Assembly (NCBI GenBank): GCA_021775995.1
Contig: JAJFGS010000003.1
Coordinates: 186,001 to 250,000, forward strand
Direction: 5' to 3'
DNA: 64,000 nt
DNA from: Alphaproteobacteria bacterium
GTDB lineage: Bacteria > Pseudomonadota > Alphaproteobacteria > Micavibrionales > Micavibrionaceae
A program made the position numbers and the translations under genes. This document shows positions 28,852 through 38,940 of this stretch, piece by piece (position 1 is the stretch's first letter; each line of letters opens with the position of its first letter). The notes beneath the pieces are model-generated. The model was not told where the DNA came from. It did not search any database and saw nothing but the letters and a program-made list of their open reading frames with translations.

Positions 28852-29748
28852 ATGGCGTTCACCACTGTTTCTCCCCAATCAACCAATCATATTATGGTGA
28901 TGGAGCCTGTTTATTTTCATGCTAATCCAGAAACAATGCCAACCAATTCTTATCAGCATGGGGACGATAAAGACACACATGAAATTCATCAAAAAGCTTT
29001 ATTAGAGTTTCGGGCGATGAGAGATCTTTTGGTACAACATGGTGTTGTTATTACCACAACCTTAGGGAAAGAAGGTTGTCCCGACGATATTTTTCCAAAT
29101 TGGATTTCAACCCATGATGGCGGGCGCATGGTTTTATACCCAATGCTTGCGCCGAATAGACAGGCAGAACGTCGAAAAGATATCATTGATGTTTTGCGCC
29201 GTACTTATAAGGATGTGCAGGATTTTTCTCCGCATGAAAAACATGACAAAGCGTTGGAAAGTACAGGAGCAATGTGTCTTGATAGGGTGAATAAAATTGC
29301 GTATCAAGTGCGCTCGGCCCGTTCGCATGATGAATTAGCCGCTATGTGGTGTAAGATGAATGATTACACTCATATTCCATTTGATACTGAATATAAGGGA
29401 AAGCCTGTTTACCATGCGGATGTTGTGATGTGGATTGGAACAGAGTTAGCAGGTGTGTGTAGTGAGTGTCTTTTAAAAGACGATGTTGTGAAACATTTAA
29501 AACATCACCGTGAAGTGATTGAATTTACTAATACCCAAATGGAAGCTTTTTGTGGTAATTCATTGGAGGTTATTGGCACTGGTGGAGAAAGAATGTTGGT
29601 CATGTCAGACGCAGGATATAATTCCTTGAGCGATGAACAAAAAATAACATTGTCGCAGCATTATAAAACAATCATCCAACCAAAAATCCCAACAATTGAA
29701 TATTATGGTGGTGGTTCTGCTCGCTGTATGTTGTTGGAGTTATTTTAA
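28852..29748 (+). CDS. amidinotransferase/arginine deiminase-related protein (CtlX-like)
   Basis: MEPVYFHANPETMPTNSYQ, HDGGRMVLYPM, HADVVMWIGTELAGVC, GGGSARCMLLELF: terminal catalytic-type GGGSxRC(M). Confidence 0.8.
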   Translation: MAFTTVSPQSTNHIMVMEPVYFHANPETMPTNSYQHGDDKDTHEIHQKALLEFRAMRDLLVQHGVVITTTLGKEGCPDDIFPNWISTHDGGRMVLYPMLAPNRQAERRKDIIDVLRRTYKDVQDFSPHEKHDKALESTGAMCLDRVNKIAYQVRSARSHDELAAMWCKMNDYTHIPFDTEYKGKPVYHADVVMWIGTELAGVCSECLLKDDVVKHLKHHREVIEFTNTQMEAFCGNSLEVIGTGGERMLVMSDAGYNSLSDEQKITLSQHYKTIIQPKIPTIEYYGGGSARCMLLELF

Positions 29749-30335
29749 GCACTTAAATCAATTTGTGTGCCGCGTAGAGATTGAAATGGATTTTTATTGT
29801 CCGTTGCTGGATTTGGTGTGCGACCCAATAATATATCCGCGTTTTCTGGGCTGAAATTTAATTTAACATTGCTTGATGTTGAGCCTGTTTCATCGGTATA
29901 ACGTTGAATAAGACGAAAACTTCCATCATCCTGCCGATCAACAACGCTTTCTAATGCTGTTGTACTGCCAGAATCGTTTTGTTGAATGACGATACGCTTG
30001 GAGCGATCGGTCGTTGTGGTGATTTCTTCAATACGCGTAAATTTAAGTCCATTTGGGTTTTCAAATTCTTGTGTACGACGAAAACCATTTTCAGTATCCT
30101 TTACTTTTTCAGAAACTAAATTTGAATTATTTTGCTTCGGTTGCGATTGGTCTTTATCATTGTTTTTGTCCGGTTTTTGACCAGAAATAATAATAACATC
30201 TTCCGTTTTTGCCTTTTTAGGCACGGCGACAATATTTGCGGCAGATGAAGTTTTGTCAGTTTGTGTTTGATTGCGTTGGCGCAGAATCTGCGATAACCAA
30301 TCATCAATACCACCCGATGTGTTTTGAACAATCAT
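29745..30335 (-). CDS. hypothetical protein
   Basis: 196 aa intact ORF, polar/low complexity centre; convergent with CtlX-like gene. Confidence 0.65.
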   Translation of the reverse strand: MIVQNTSGGIDDWLSQILRQRNQTQTDKTSSAANIVAVPKKAKTEDVIIISGQKPDKNNDKDQSQPKQNNSNLVSEKVKDTENGFRRTQEFENPNGLKFTRIEEITTTTDRSKRIVIQQNDSGSTTALESVVDRQDDGSFRLIQRYTDETGSTSSNVKLNFSPENADILLGRTPNPATDNKNPFQSLRGTQIDLSA

Positions 30336-30568
30336 CGGTTAATCCATAATATAAAATTCAATGTGAAATAATCTAGTTTCATAAATAACCTATAGAAAAA
30401 ATAAAAGGATGGCTAAATCCTTCTAAACTGTTGTCCTACAAGTTATTTGGCGATCCTATGCCGCATAACATATTTGTACTAGAGTAGATTTGAGATTATG
30501 AAGAATTCTGGGTAGTTTCAAGAAAGAAAATTAGATACACTATAGATTATTCACAATGCTGTTTTTCT

Positions 30569-31459
30569 ATGGAAAACTTTTATATGATTTATAAATTATT
30601 GCAAAACTATAGCTGGCCGTTGCTTTTAATCATCTGCACGATAATAACGGCTGTTGGTTTTTCATATGACCATCCTGTTGTTGCTTTTAATGTGGCCTAT
30701 CTTTTCTTAGCGGTCACTTTGTTTTTTCTTGAGAGAAAAATTCCGTTTGAGTTGAAGTGGCAGGAGAATGATGGACAAACTTTTGCTAATATTGCTCATA
30801 CGCTTACCAGTAAAGGTGTTGTGCAGGGCTTGGTCATATTTGGTGGGGTTATTGGTATTACAAGTTATATAACGCCGTTAGAAGGGGAAGGTTATGGGAT
30901 TTGGCCACGTGATTGGCCTGTTGTTATACAGATTATAATGGGTTTGGTTGCGGCTGAATTTGGCCTTTATTGGGCGCATCGTATTGCTCACGAATTTTAC
31001 CCGCTTTGGCGGTTTCACGCGATACATCATAGCGTAACGCGTCTATGGATTATAAATACAGGCCGTTTTCATTTTGTAGATTCACTTTTTAGTATTGTTT
31101 TGGGTATAAGCATTTTATTGGCATTGGGTGCGCCGTTAGAGGTGGTAACATGGTTAAGTGCCGTTACGGCTTTTATCGGAATGTTAACGCATTGTAATGT
31201 GGATATGAAATTTAAATATTTGTCTTATATATTTAATACGCCAGGACTTCATCGATGGCATCACAGCCGAGTATTGCGTGAAGGAAATACAAATTATGGA
31301 GAAAATTTGATGATATGGGATCAGGTTTTTAAGACATGGTTTAATCCTCCTGAACGTCCGCCTAGCGATATTGGTATTGCAGAGGCAATGCCACCAAAAT
31401 TTACACAACAACTGCTTTGGCCTTTTAAAGGACTTAAGAAACAGAGATCAGTGAAATGA
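30569..31459 (+). CDS. sterol desaturase/fatty acid hydroxylase superfamily protein
   Basis: Membrane protein with His-box motifs HRIAHE, HAIHHS, LHRWHHS. Confidence 0.85.
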   Translation: MENFYMIYKLLQNYSWPLLLIICTIITAVGFSYDHPVVAFNVAYLFLAVTLFFLERKIPFELKWQENDGQTFANIAHTLTSKGVVQGLVIFGGVIGITSYITPLEGEGYGIWPRDWPVVIQIIMGLVAAEFGLYWAHRIAHEFYPLWRFHAIHHSVTRLWIINTGRFHFVDSLFSIVLGISILLALGAPLEVVTWLSAVTAFIGMLTHCNVDMKFKYLSYIFNTPGLHRWHHSRVLREGNTNYGENLMIWDQVFKTWFNPPERPPSDIGIAEAMPPKFTQQLLWPFKGLKKQRSVK

Positions 31460-32490
31460 CAAAACGCGCATTGATTACAGGTGTTACAGGACAAGATGGT
31501 GCTTACTTGGCTGAAAATTTGCTCGAAAAAGGTTATGAAGTGCATGGTTTACGTCCATATTCTGCTGTGCCTGATGAGGGACGTATTGAAAAATTAGAAG
31601 AGTTAAAGCTTCATTATGGCGATATGATTGATGGAGGAAATATATTGCGTTTGATTGATGCTATTCAGCCAGATGAAATATATAATATGGCAGCGATGAG
31701 CCATGTTCACGTTAGTTTTGATGTTCCTGAAGCGACAGCAAATATAAATGCCTTGGGCGTTTTAAGGGTTTTAGAAGCTTTACGCATGATGGGATCCAAG
31801 GGTAAAGATATAAAATTTTATCAAGCGTCTAGCTCTGAAATGTATGGTCGTAGTCCTGCGCCACAAAATGAGAAGACGAAATTTGAACCTTGTAGCCCTT
31901 ATGGAACAGCAAAGCTATTTGCGTATTGGACGACCCGTAATTATCGCGAGGCATATGGTTTATATGCTGCGAACGGAATTTTATTTAATCATGAAAGCCC
32001 TTTGCGTGGTGAGGAATTTGTTACCCGAAAGATTACAAAGGCAATTTGTGAGATTGAGGCTGGCTTAAAACAAAAAATATCATTGGGTAATTTAGATTCT
32101 AAGCGTGATTGGGGCCATGCTAGCGATTATATGGAAGGCGTTTGGCAGATTCTACAGGCGCCAGAGGCTGATGACTATGTTTTGGCCACTGGCGAAGCAC
32201 ATAGTGTTCGTGAATTTGTTGAAGTGGCTTTCTCTCACATTGGTATTAACCTTGCTTGGGAAGGTGAAAATATTAATGAAGTTGGGCGAAACAAAATAAC
32301 CGGTGAAACTTTGGTTGAAATTGATCAAGCATTTTTTAGACCAAACGAGGTTCATCATTTATTAGGAGATGCAAGTAAAGCTCATAATAAATTAGGTTGG
32401 AAACCAAAATATAGTTTTGAAGGCTTAGTTGAAGACATGATGCGTGCCGATAGAATAATTGATAAACAGAGCAAACCTCGTGCCGCCTAA
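31456..32490 (+). CDS. gmd: GDP-mannose 4,6-dehydratase
   Basis: ALITGVTGQDGAYLAENLLEKGYEVHG, QASSSEMYG, FNHESPLRGEEFVTRKIT, GNLDSKRDWGHA. Confidence 0.93.
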   Translation: MTKRALITGVTGQDGAYLAENLLEKGYEVHGLRPYSAVPDEGRIEKLEELKLHYGDMIDGGNILRLIDAIQPDEIYNMAAMSHVHVSFDVPEATANINALGVLRVLEALRMMGSKGKDIKFYQASSSEMYGRSPAPQNEKTKFEPCSPYGTAKLFAYWTTRNYREAYGLYAANGILFNHESPLRGEEFVTRKITKAICEIEAGLKQKISLGNLDSKRDWGHASDYMEGVWQILQAPEADDYVLATGEAHSVREFVEVAFSHIGINLAWEGENINEVGRNKITGETLVEIDQAFFRPNEVHHLLGDASKAHNKLGWKPKYSFEGLVEDMMRADRIIDKQSKPRAA

Positions 32491-33442
32491 TTTACCTTTA
32501 GATTTATCTGAAAAATCTATTTGGGTGGCGGGTGAAACAGGTATGGTTGGGCGTGCAGTTTTACGTGCTTTAGAAAATGAAGAGGGTAATATTATTTCTG
32601 CACCACATTCTGTGCTTGATTTAACAAACCAACAACAAACTTATGAGTGGTTGGGTGCTAATAAACCAAATATTATCATCATGGCTGCGGCCAAAGTTGG
32701 CGGTATAGGCGCGAATATGGCGGAACCTGCTGCGTTTTTGCATGAAAATCTGGCAATGGCGCAAAATGTTATCCATGGGGCGTTTCAAGCAGATGTTGGT
32801 AAGCTTTTATATTTAGGGTCATCCTGTATTTATCCTAAAATAGCTGAACAACCCATAAAAGAAGAAACTTTATTAACGGGCGCGTTAGAGCCAACAAATG
32901 AAGGTTATGCGCTGGCAAAAATTGCCGGGCTTAAACTTTGTCAATTTTATCGTGAACAACATGGGTGTGATTATATCTCTGCGATGCCGACCAATCTTTA
33001 TGGATCGTACGATAATTTTGATGCAGAAAAATCGCATGTTATCCCTGCTATGATTTTAAAGTTTCATCAGGCAAAAATAAATGGCGATAAAGAAGTTGTG
33101 TTGTGGGGGACAGGAATGCCTTTGCGTGAATTTTTATATGTTGATGATTTGGCGCAAGGGCTTATTCATTTACTTAAAAATTATTCTGATAGCTCGCCTG
33201 TTAATATGGGAAGTGGGCAAGAAATTTCAATTTTAGATTTAGCCCAAATGATAAAAAATATTGTTGGTTTTGAGGGAGGGATTAAATTTGATAGCTCTAA
33301 ACCTGATGGCACGTCGCGCAAATTGCTCGATAACTCGAAAATTAATGATCTTGGTTGGGGGGCTGAAACTCAATTGGAGTATGGATTACGGCAGGTGTAT
33401 GAATGGTATATTAGCCAATCTTCCGCATCGTTAGCAGCGTAA
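32480..33442 (+). CDS. fcl: GDP-L-fucose synthase
   Basis: WVAGETGMVGRAVLRAL, AAAKVGGIGAN, LGSSCIYPK, PTNLYGSYDNFD; start GTG 32480 preferred over TTG 32459. Confidence 0.92.
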   Translation: MPPNLPLDLSEKSIWVAGETGMVGRAVLRALENEEGNIISAPHSVLDLTNQQQTYEWLGANKPNIIIMAAAKVGGIGANMAEPAAFLHENLAMAQNVIHGAFQADVGKLLYLGSSCIYPKIAEQPIKEETLLTGALEPTNEGYALAKIAGLKLCQFYREQHGCDYISAMPTNLYGSYDNFDAEKSHVIPAMILKFHQAKINGDKEVVLWGTGMPLREFLYVDDLAQGLIHLLKNYSDSSPVNMGSGQEISILDLAQMIKNIVGFEGGIKFDSSKPDGTSRKLLDNSKINDLGWGAETQLEYGLRQVYEWYISQSSASLAA

Positions 33443-33782
33443 TATTATTATCATACTCAACTTGTCCAGACATTTGAATTTTATCGTCCTTACGCTGCAG
33501 TTTCAAAATAGCTTTATAGGTAACAGGTTCTCGGGTAGGGCTACCATCGGGAGCGGTCAGCATGAAATCAGTATCGGCTTCTGAGGCATCGGCAACTGAA
33601 ATCATTTCGACTTCATTTTCGTTAAGGACGGTAAACGTACTTGTCCAAAGACAATTGGCAGCATCACGACGCATCGTCTTTCCATCAACAATTTCTGTTT
33701 GTCCATCACTTTTCTTTTCAAGAGGTCCTTGATAACTGCTTGTGCTACTGACTTGATATTTTCCGTCTAATTCATGAGTCAT
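33411..33782 (-). CDS. hypothetical protein
   Basis: 123 aa intact ORF; 3' end overlaps convergent fcl by about 32 nt. Confidence 0.65.
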   Translation of the reverse strand: MTHELDGKYQVSSTSSYQGPLEKKSDGQTEIVDGKTMRRDAANCLWTSTFTVLNENEVEMISVADASEADTDFMLTAPDGSPTREPVTYKAILKLQRKDDKIQMSGQVEYDNNITLLTMRKIG

Positions 33783-33793
33783 TTGTTTTTCCT

Positions 33794-35833
33794 TTATGCA
33801 GCTAATAAACCTTCGCGACGCAATAGTGCGTCAGGATCCGCATCACGACCACGAAAGCGTTTATACAAAATTTCTGGTGGTTCACTACCACCTTTAGAAA
33901 GAATTTCGTCTCTATATTTTTTGGCAATTTCTTTGTTGTAGAGACCTTCTTGTTCAAAGAGTTCAAACGTATCAGCGTCTAAAACCTCTGCCCATTTATA
34001 ACTGTAATACCCTGCGGCATACCCCCCAGCAAAGATGTGGTTAAACGACGTAGACATCGGTCCTGCAAGGCGTGGAAACAGGCGTGTATCTTCAGTGGCT
34101 TTGTCTTCAAACTCTGCAACATCTTTAATAGTTGCTGGATCGGTACTATGCCAACGCATATCCATCAGGCCAAAACTAATTTGACGAAGACCGCCCATGC
34201 CAACCATAAAGTTTTTGGCTTTATTAACTTTTTCGATAAGTTCGGCAGGAATTTCTTCGCCCGTTTTATAATGCTTGGCAAATAGATCGAGGGTTTCTTT
34301 CTTATACGCCCAGTTTTCCTGTACTTGCGATGGTAATTCTACAAAATCCCAAAGCACAGATGTACCTGAATGGGATGTATAGGTCACATCAGATAAAAGT
34401 GCGTGAATTGCATGCCCCATTTCATGGAAAAGGGTTGTGACCTCGCCAAAGCTTAGCAGTGATGGTGTATCCTTGGTTGGTTTTGTGAAGTTGCAAACAA
34501 TCGCAACGATAGGTTCCCGCATATCATTGCCTTGTAATCCTTGGTCACGGTAACTGGTCTTCCAGGCACCTGATTTTTTGCCAGTGCGTGGGTAAAAGTC
34601 CGCATAAAGAACGCCGACAAATTTACCTGTGTCTTCATTATGCACTTCATAAGCGGTGACATCTTTATGCCATGTTGGAATATTGGCGGCTGGTTTGAAA
34701 CTTAAGCCAAATAGTTTGCTGAAATGAGTAAAGACACCATCTAAAACTTTTTCAAGTTGGAAGTAAGGGCGAAGCTCTTCGCTGGAATAATCAAAAATCT
34801 TTTGTTTTAACTTCTCGGAATAATAACTGACATCCCACGGCATGATTTCATCATTAAAACCAACCTCGATAGCAAATTCTTTAAGGTCAGCCAATTCTTT
34901 TTCTGCTGCAGGTTTATAAACTTTTGCTAATTTCTCACTGAAATCAATAACGGTATCTGGTTTTTTGGCCATACGGCGTTCAAGTACATATTCAGCATGT
35001 GTTTTATAACCAAGAAGTTTTGCACGTTCATCACGCAAGCGAACAATTTGAAGAACCAAGTCACAATTATCAAATTCATCTTTATAGGCTTTGTTACCAA
35101 AGGCACGCCACATTTTCTCGCGTAACTCTCGGTTGTCAGCATAGGTTAAGAATGGTCCAAAGCTAGGGTAATCAAGGGTAAACAACCATTTATCCTTATA
35201 TTCTTTTTCTTCTGCGGCGGCTACGGCACCAGCAATAGCGGTTTCTGGCAGGCCAGATAAATCAGCTTTATCTTCAATGATAAGTTCAAACGCTTCGGCA
35301 GATTTTTTATCATTATTCATGAAGCTGGTACCGAGTGTTGACATTTCCTGTGAAATCTCACGAAGACGATTTTTCTTTTCTTCATTAAGAAGAGCGCCAC
35401 TGCGGACGAAACCGATATAGGTGTCTTCAAGTAAAGTATGTTGTTCAACATTTAAACCAAATGAATCTTTGTTATCGAAGACTGACTTAATTTTAGCAAA
35501 CAAATCTTCATCTAATGAAACGTCACTAGAGAAGGCGGCATTAATAGGACCAATTTCTTCAGCAAGGGATTCCAGCTTATCTGTTCCTGCGGCAGAAAGT
35601 TGATTATAAAAAATCGACGTAATTTTTCCAAGGTTCAAGGAAGCCATTTCAAGCGCAACAATGACATTGTCAAATGTCGGTGCTTCTTCATTTATCTTGA
35701 TAGCATCAATATTCTGACGTGCCTCTTCGATAGCGGCTTTCACGGCGGGCATGTAATTATCTTCCTTAATTTGGTCAAAAGGAGGTGCGCCGTGGGGTGC
35801 GGGAGAGTCTTGAAGTAATATATTGTCAGTCAT
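33794..35833 (-). CDS. M3 family metallopeptidase (oligopeptidase A / Dcp type)
   Basis: TLFHEMGHAIHALLSD HExxH zinc motif and M3 architecture. Confidence 0.93.
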   Translation of the reverse strand: MTDNILLQDSPAPHGAPPFDQIKEDNYMPAVKAAIEEARQNIDAIKINEEAPTFDNVIVALEMASLNLGKITSIFYNQLSAAGTDKLESLAEEIGPINAAFSSDVSLDEDLFAKIKSVFDNKDSFGLNVEQHTLLEDTYIGFVRSGALLNEEKKNRLREISQEMSTLGTSFMNNDKKSAEAFELIIEDKADLSGLPETAIAGAVAAAEEKEYKDKWLFTLDYPSFGPFLTYADNRELREKMWRAFGNKAYKDEFDNCDLVLQIVRLRDERAKLLGYKTHAEYVLERRMAKKPDTVIDFSEKLAKVYKPAAEKELADLKEFAIEVGFNDEIMPWDVSYYSEKLKQKIFDYSSEELRPYFQLEKVLDGVFTHFSKLFGLSFKPAANIPTWHKDVTAYEVHNEDTGKFVGVLYADFYPRTGKKSGAWKTSYRDQGLQGNDMREPIVAIVCNFTKPTKDTPSLLSFGEVTTLFHEMGHAIHALLSDVTYTSHSGTSVLWDFVELPSQVQENWAYKKETLDLFAKHYKTGEEIPAELIEKVNKAKNFMVGMGGLRQISFGLMDMRWHSTDPATIKDVAEFEDKATEDTRLFPRLAGPMSTSFNHIFAGGYAAGYYSYKWAEVLDADTFELFEQEGLYNKEIAKKYRDEILSKGGSEPPEILYKRFRGRDADPDALLRREGLLAA

Positions 35834-35901
35834 AATAATAAAGTCGTTCCATTTTTGAATTAGCGTTTAAATTTTGATTTGCATAGATTATAACTATTTT
35901 T

Positions 35902-37671
35902 ATGAAAGATGTACCTGTTTCTGAAGAATTTGATGATATTTATTTCTCAAAAGAGGATGGATTGGCGGAAACAGCACATGTTTTCCTAAATGGCAATGAT
36001 TTGCCTGATGCGTGGACAGATAAAGCTCATTTTACCATATTTGAAACAGGGTTTGGTACAGGGCTAAATTTTTTCAGTGTGTGGAAGTTATTTGAAGAAA
36101 CGGCCAAAGGTAATCAACGGCTGGATTTCATCTCTGTTGAAAAATACCCCTTAAAACCTGATGAAATTCGGGGTGCACTTTCCCATTGGGCTGATTATTT
36201 TGATGAGCGTATTGACCATTTTTTAGAAAATTACCCGATCAGAGTTGCTGGTTTTCATCGTATTGTTATTTCAGAGAGAATAACGCTTACACTTATTTTT
36301 GACGATATTAATGATGCTTTGCCACAAGTTTCTGCCGATGTGGATTGTTGGTTTTTGGATGGGTTTACGCCAGCTAAAAACCCTGACATGTGGAGCGAGG
36401 TTCTTTATTCTAATATGGCACGACTATCTGTAACGGGTGCAAGCTATGCCACCTTTACCGCTGCAGGTGATGTGAGGCGTGGGTTAGATGCTGTAGGGTT
36501 TAGTGTTATCAAACAAAAAGGTTTTGGTCGTAAGCGTGAAATGATAGCAGGAAAGTTTAAAGAACAAAAAACTCCTTCAATTAAAAAACAACACGATAAA
36601 AAAAGAGTAGCTGTCATCGGTGGTGGTTTGGCAGGGACATCTTGTGCCTGTGTTTTAAAACAATATGGTTTTGAGCCTGTGATTTACGAACAAGGTGATA
36701 TGTTGGGCAGTGGTGCTTCAGGAAATTCAGTTGGTCTTTATAATCCCCGATTTTCTAAACGGCGCGATAATTTGTCTGATTTCTTTGCGCCTGCTTATGC
36801 GCAACTTATTCGCACAGCAAAGAAAGCGGGGGAGGCGGTAGATTACAACCCTTGTGCTGCTTTACATTTGATGAATGAAGCGAATAAGGCTGAACGTTAC
36901 AAATCTATGGCAAAAAATTGGTTGTGGCATAGTGACCATGTAGAAATTTTGAATGCCAAACAGGCAAGTGAAATTGCAGGTGTTCAATTAGATTATAGCG
37001 CGTTGTATTTGCCTGATTCGGGCTGTATTTCACCGCAGAAGCTATGTACTTATTATGCGCGTGATGTTGAGGTTCACTACAATACTCAAATTGATGATCT
37101 AAGTACGTTAGATGAAGGTATTGTTATTTTGGCTTGTGGTGGTGCGGTTAGAAATTTTGAAGAACTATCATGGTTAGAATTAGAAACGGTTCGTGGGCAA
37201 GTCAGCAGTTTAAAACAAACAGAAATTTCCAAAAATTTAAAATGTAATCTTCATTATGGTAGTTATATATCTTGCGCGAAAGACGGCGTTCATTCGGTAG
37301 GTTCTACATTTGAAAAATGGATTGAGCATACTGATGTGCTTCAAGAAAACCACGAAGAAAATATTCAAAAATTAAAAAATAATATTAGTGTTTTTGAAAA
37401 AGAAAATTTTATCATTGAAAATGGCCGTGCCGGTATGCGCGCCGCAACAAATGATCGTTTTCCTGTTATTGGTGCTGTACCGCATCATAAAAATGTATAT
37501 GTTTCTGCTGCTTTTGGGTCTCATGGCATTGTTGCCTCTATTGCTGGGGGACATTTAATTGCAGATTTTGTGCGCGGTGGCCCTTTGAGCTTGCCTGCAG
37601 ACACTATTTATCAGCTGTCACCAAGGAGATTTATCGATAGAGCGGCAAAAAAAATGCGCGTTTTGGCGTGA
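35902..37671 (+). CDS. mnmC: bifunctional tRNA mnm5s2U biosynthesis protein MnmC
   Basis: FETGFGTGLNFFSVWKLF methyltransferase domain fused to VAVIGGGLAGTSCACVL FAD oxidoreductase domain. Confidence 0.9.
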   Translation: MKDVPVSEEFDDIYFSKEDGLAETAHVFLNGNDLPDAWTDKAHFTIFETGFGTGLNFFSVWKLFEETAKGNQRLDFISVEKYPLKPDEIRGALSHWADYFDERIDHFLENYPIRVAGFHRIVISERITLTLIFDDINDALPQVSADVDCWFLDGFTPAKNPDMWSEVLYSNMARLSVTGASYATFTAAGDVRRGLDAVGFSVIKQKGFGRKREMIAGKFKEQKTPSIKKQHDKKRVAVIGGGLAGTSCACVLKQYGFEPVIYEQGDMLGSGASGNSVGLYNPRFSKRRDNLSDFFAPAYAQLIRTAKKAGEAVDYNPCAALHLMNEANKAERYKSMAKNWLWHSDHVEILNAKQASEIAGVQLDYSALYLPDSGCISPQKLCTYYARDVEVHYNTQIDDLSTLDEGIVILACGGAVRNFEELSWLELETVRGQVSSLKQTEISKNLKCNLHYGSYISCAKDGVHSVGSTFEKWIEHTDVLQENHEENIQKLKNNISVFEKENFIIENGRAGMRAATNDRFPVIGAVPHHKNVYVSAAFGSHGIVASIAGGHLIADFVRGGPLSLPADTIYQLSPRRFIDRAAKKMRVLA

Positions 37672-37729
37672 GTCGTGTTAAAATGAAGAGGTTATTGTTA
37701 ATTTAAATATTCAATTTGAGGTGTTTTTT

Positions 37730-37894
37730 ATGATTTTAAACCAGTATTTTAAGTGCAATAAGGGTGCTACAGCAATCGAATATGTGCTGATGGCATCAGG
37801 TATAGCTTTAGTTATATTAGCGGCCGTTTTTGCTTTCGGTGGTGATTTAACCACTTTGTTTGGTGATCTCGAAGCAACGACAACTCCCCCATAA
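37730..37894 (+). CDS. Flp/Fap family type IVb pilin
   Basis: 54 aa: MILNQYFKCNKGATAIEYVLMASGIALVILAAVFAFGGDLTTLFGDLEATTTPP; G-x-TAIEY prepilin-like motif with hydrophobic stretch; absent from ORF track. Confidence 0.8.
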   Translation: MILNQYFKCNKGATAIEYVLMASGIALVILAAVFAFGGDLTTLFGDLEATTTPP

Positions 37895-37901
37895 AACTAT
37901 C

Positions 37902-38939
37902 ATGGATTTTAGTTTAAACCCTTATTTTGCAGGCTTCGGCCTTGTCGTGACTTTTGTTCTTTTTAGAATAGGGATTAAGTATGCATCCAATATTGGGTTG
38001 GTTGATAATCCCGGTGGCCGTAAAACCCATGAAGGGGCGATACCTCTCATCGGTGGTTTAATTATTATTCCTGTTTTTGCGGCGTTGGTTTATTCTTCGG
38101 GATTGCAGACACAAACATTTCTTGCGCCCTTATTGGGCGGCGTTATCTTGCTTTTGGGAATTGGCGCGCTGGATGATAAATTTCATATTCATCCATGGGC
38201 TCGTTTTATTATTCAAATATGGTTGGCTTGTTATGTGGTTATTTTTTGTGATGCCAATATTGGAAGTTTAGGAAACTTATTTGGCCTTGGCGATATTGAG
38301 ATGAATGAATGGTTTGGAAAGATTTTTTCTGTTACCTGCCTAGTTCTGTTAATGAATGCCATTAATATGCTGGATGGTATGGATGGGCTTGGCGGCGGCT
38401 TTATTGCTGTAGCTCTTGGTTGGTTGATGGTGGCTGCTTATATGACGGGGGCAATGCTGCCTTTTTGGGCTATGATGTTTCTAATGGCTCCTATCCTTGT
38501 TTTTTTAATCTTTAATGCACGCTATCCAGGTCGTAAAAAAGCTAGCGTTTTTTTAGGTGATGCGGGGTCATTATCTTTGGCATTAATTGTTGGTTGGTTT
38601 GCGATACAGATGGCAAAGTCACCAGACCCAATGATGCCACCCGTGGTTATCATTTGGATTATGACCGTTCCTATCATGGATACATTTGCCATTTTCTTTA
38701 CAAGAAAAAGACAAGGACGTAGTCCGTTTGAGGCAGACCGTCTGCATGCTCATTATAAAATCCAAGATAAAGGTATTGAACCCAAAATTGTAACACCGAT
38801 TATACTCACCATTGCTGTTATGACAGGTGGCATAGGGTATTTAGGTATTCAAATTGGTATACCAGAATATGTTTTGCTTTATAGCTGGTCAGCTATTTTA
38901 CTGGGATACACCTATTACCGTATTAAGCTCGACTCTTAA
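37902..38939 (+). CDS. MraY/WecA-like undecaprenyl-phosphate glycosyl-1-phosphate transferase
   Basis: DNPGGRKTHEGAIPLIGGL, LDDKFHIHPWARF, NAINMLDGMDGLGGG, FLGDAGSL. Confidence 0.9.
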   Translation: MDFSLNPYFAGFGLVVTFVLFRIGIKYASNIGLVDNPGGRKTHEGAIPLIGGLIIIPVFAALVYSSGLQTQTFLAPLLGGVILLLGIGALDDKFHIHPWARFIIQIWLACYVVIFCDANIGSLGNLFGLGDIEMNEWFGKIFSVTCLVLLMNAINMLDGMDGLGGGFIAVALGWLMVAAYMTGAMLPFWAMMFLMAPILVFLIFNARYPGRKKASVFLGDAGSLSLALIVGWFAIQMAKSPDPMMPPVVIIWIMTVPIMDTFAIFFTRKRQGRSPFEADRLHAHYKIQDKGIEPKIVTPIILTIAVMTGGIGYLGIQIGIPEYVLLYSWSAILLGYTYYRIKLDS

Positions 38940-38940
38940 T

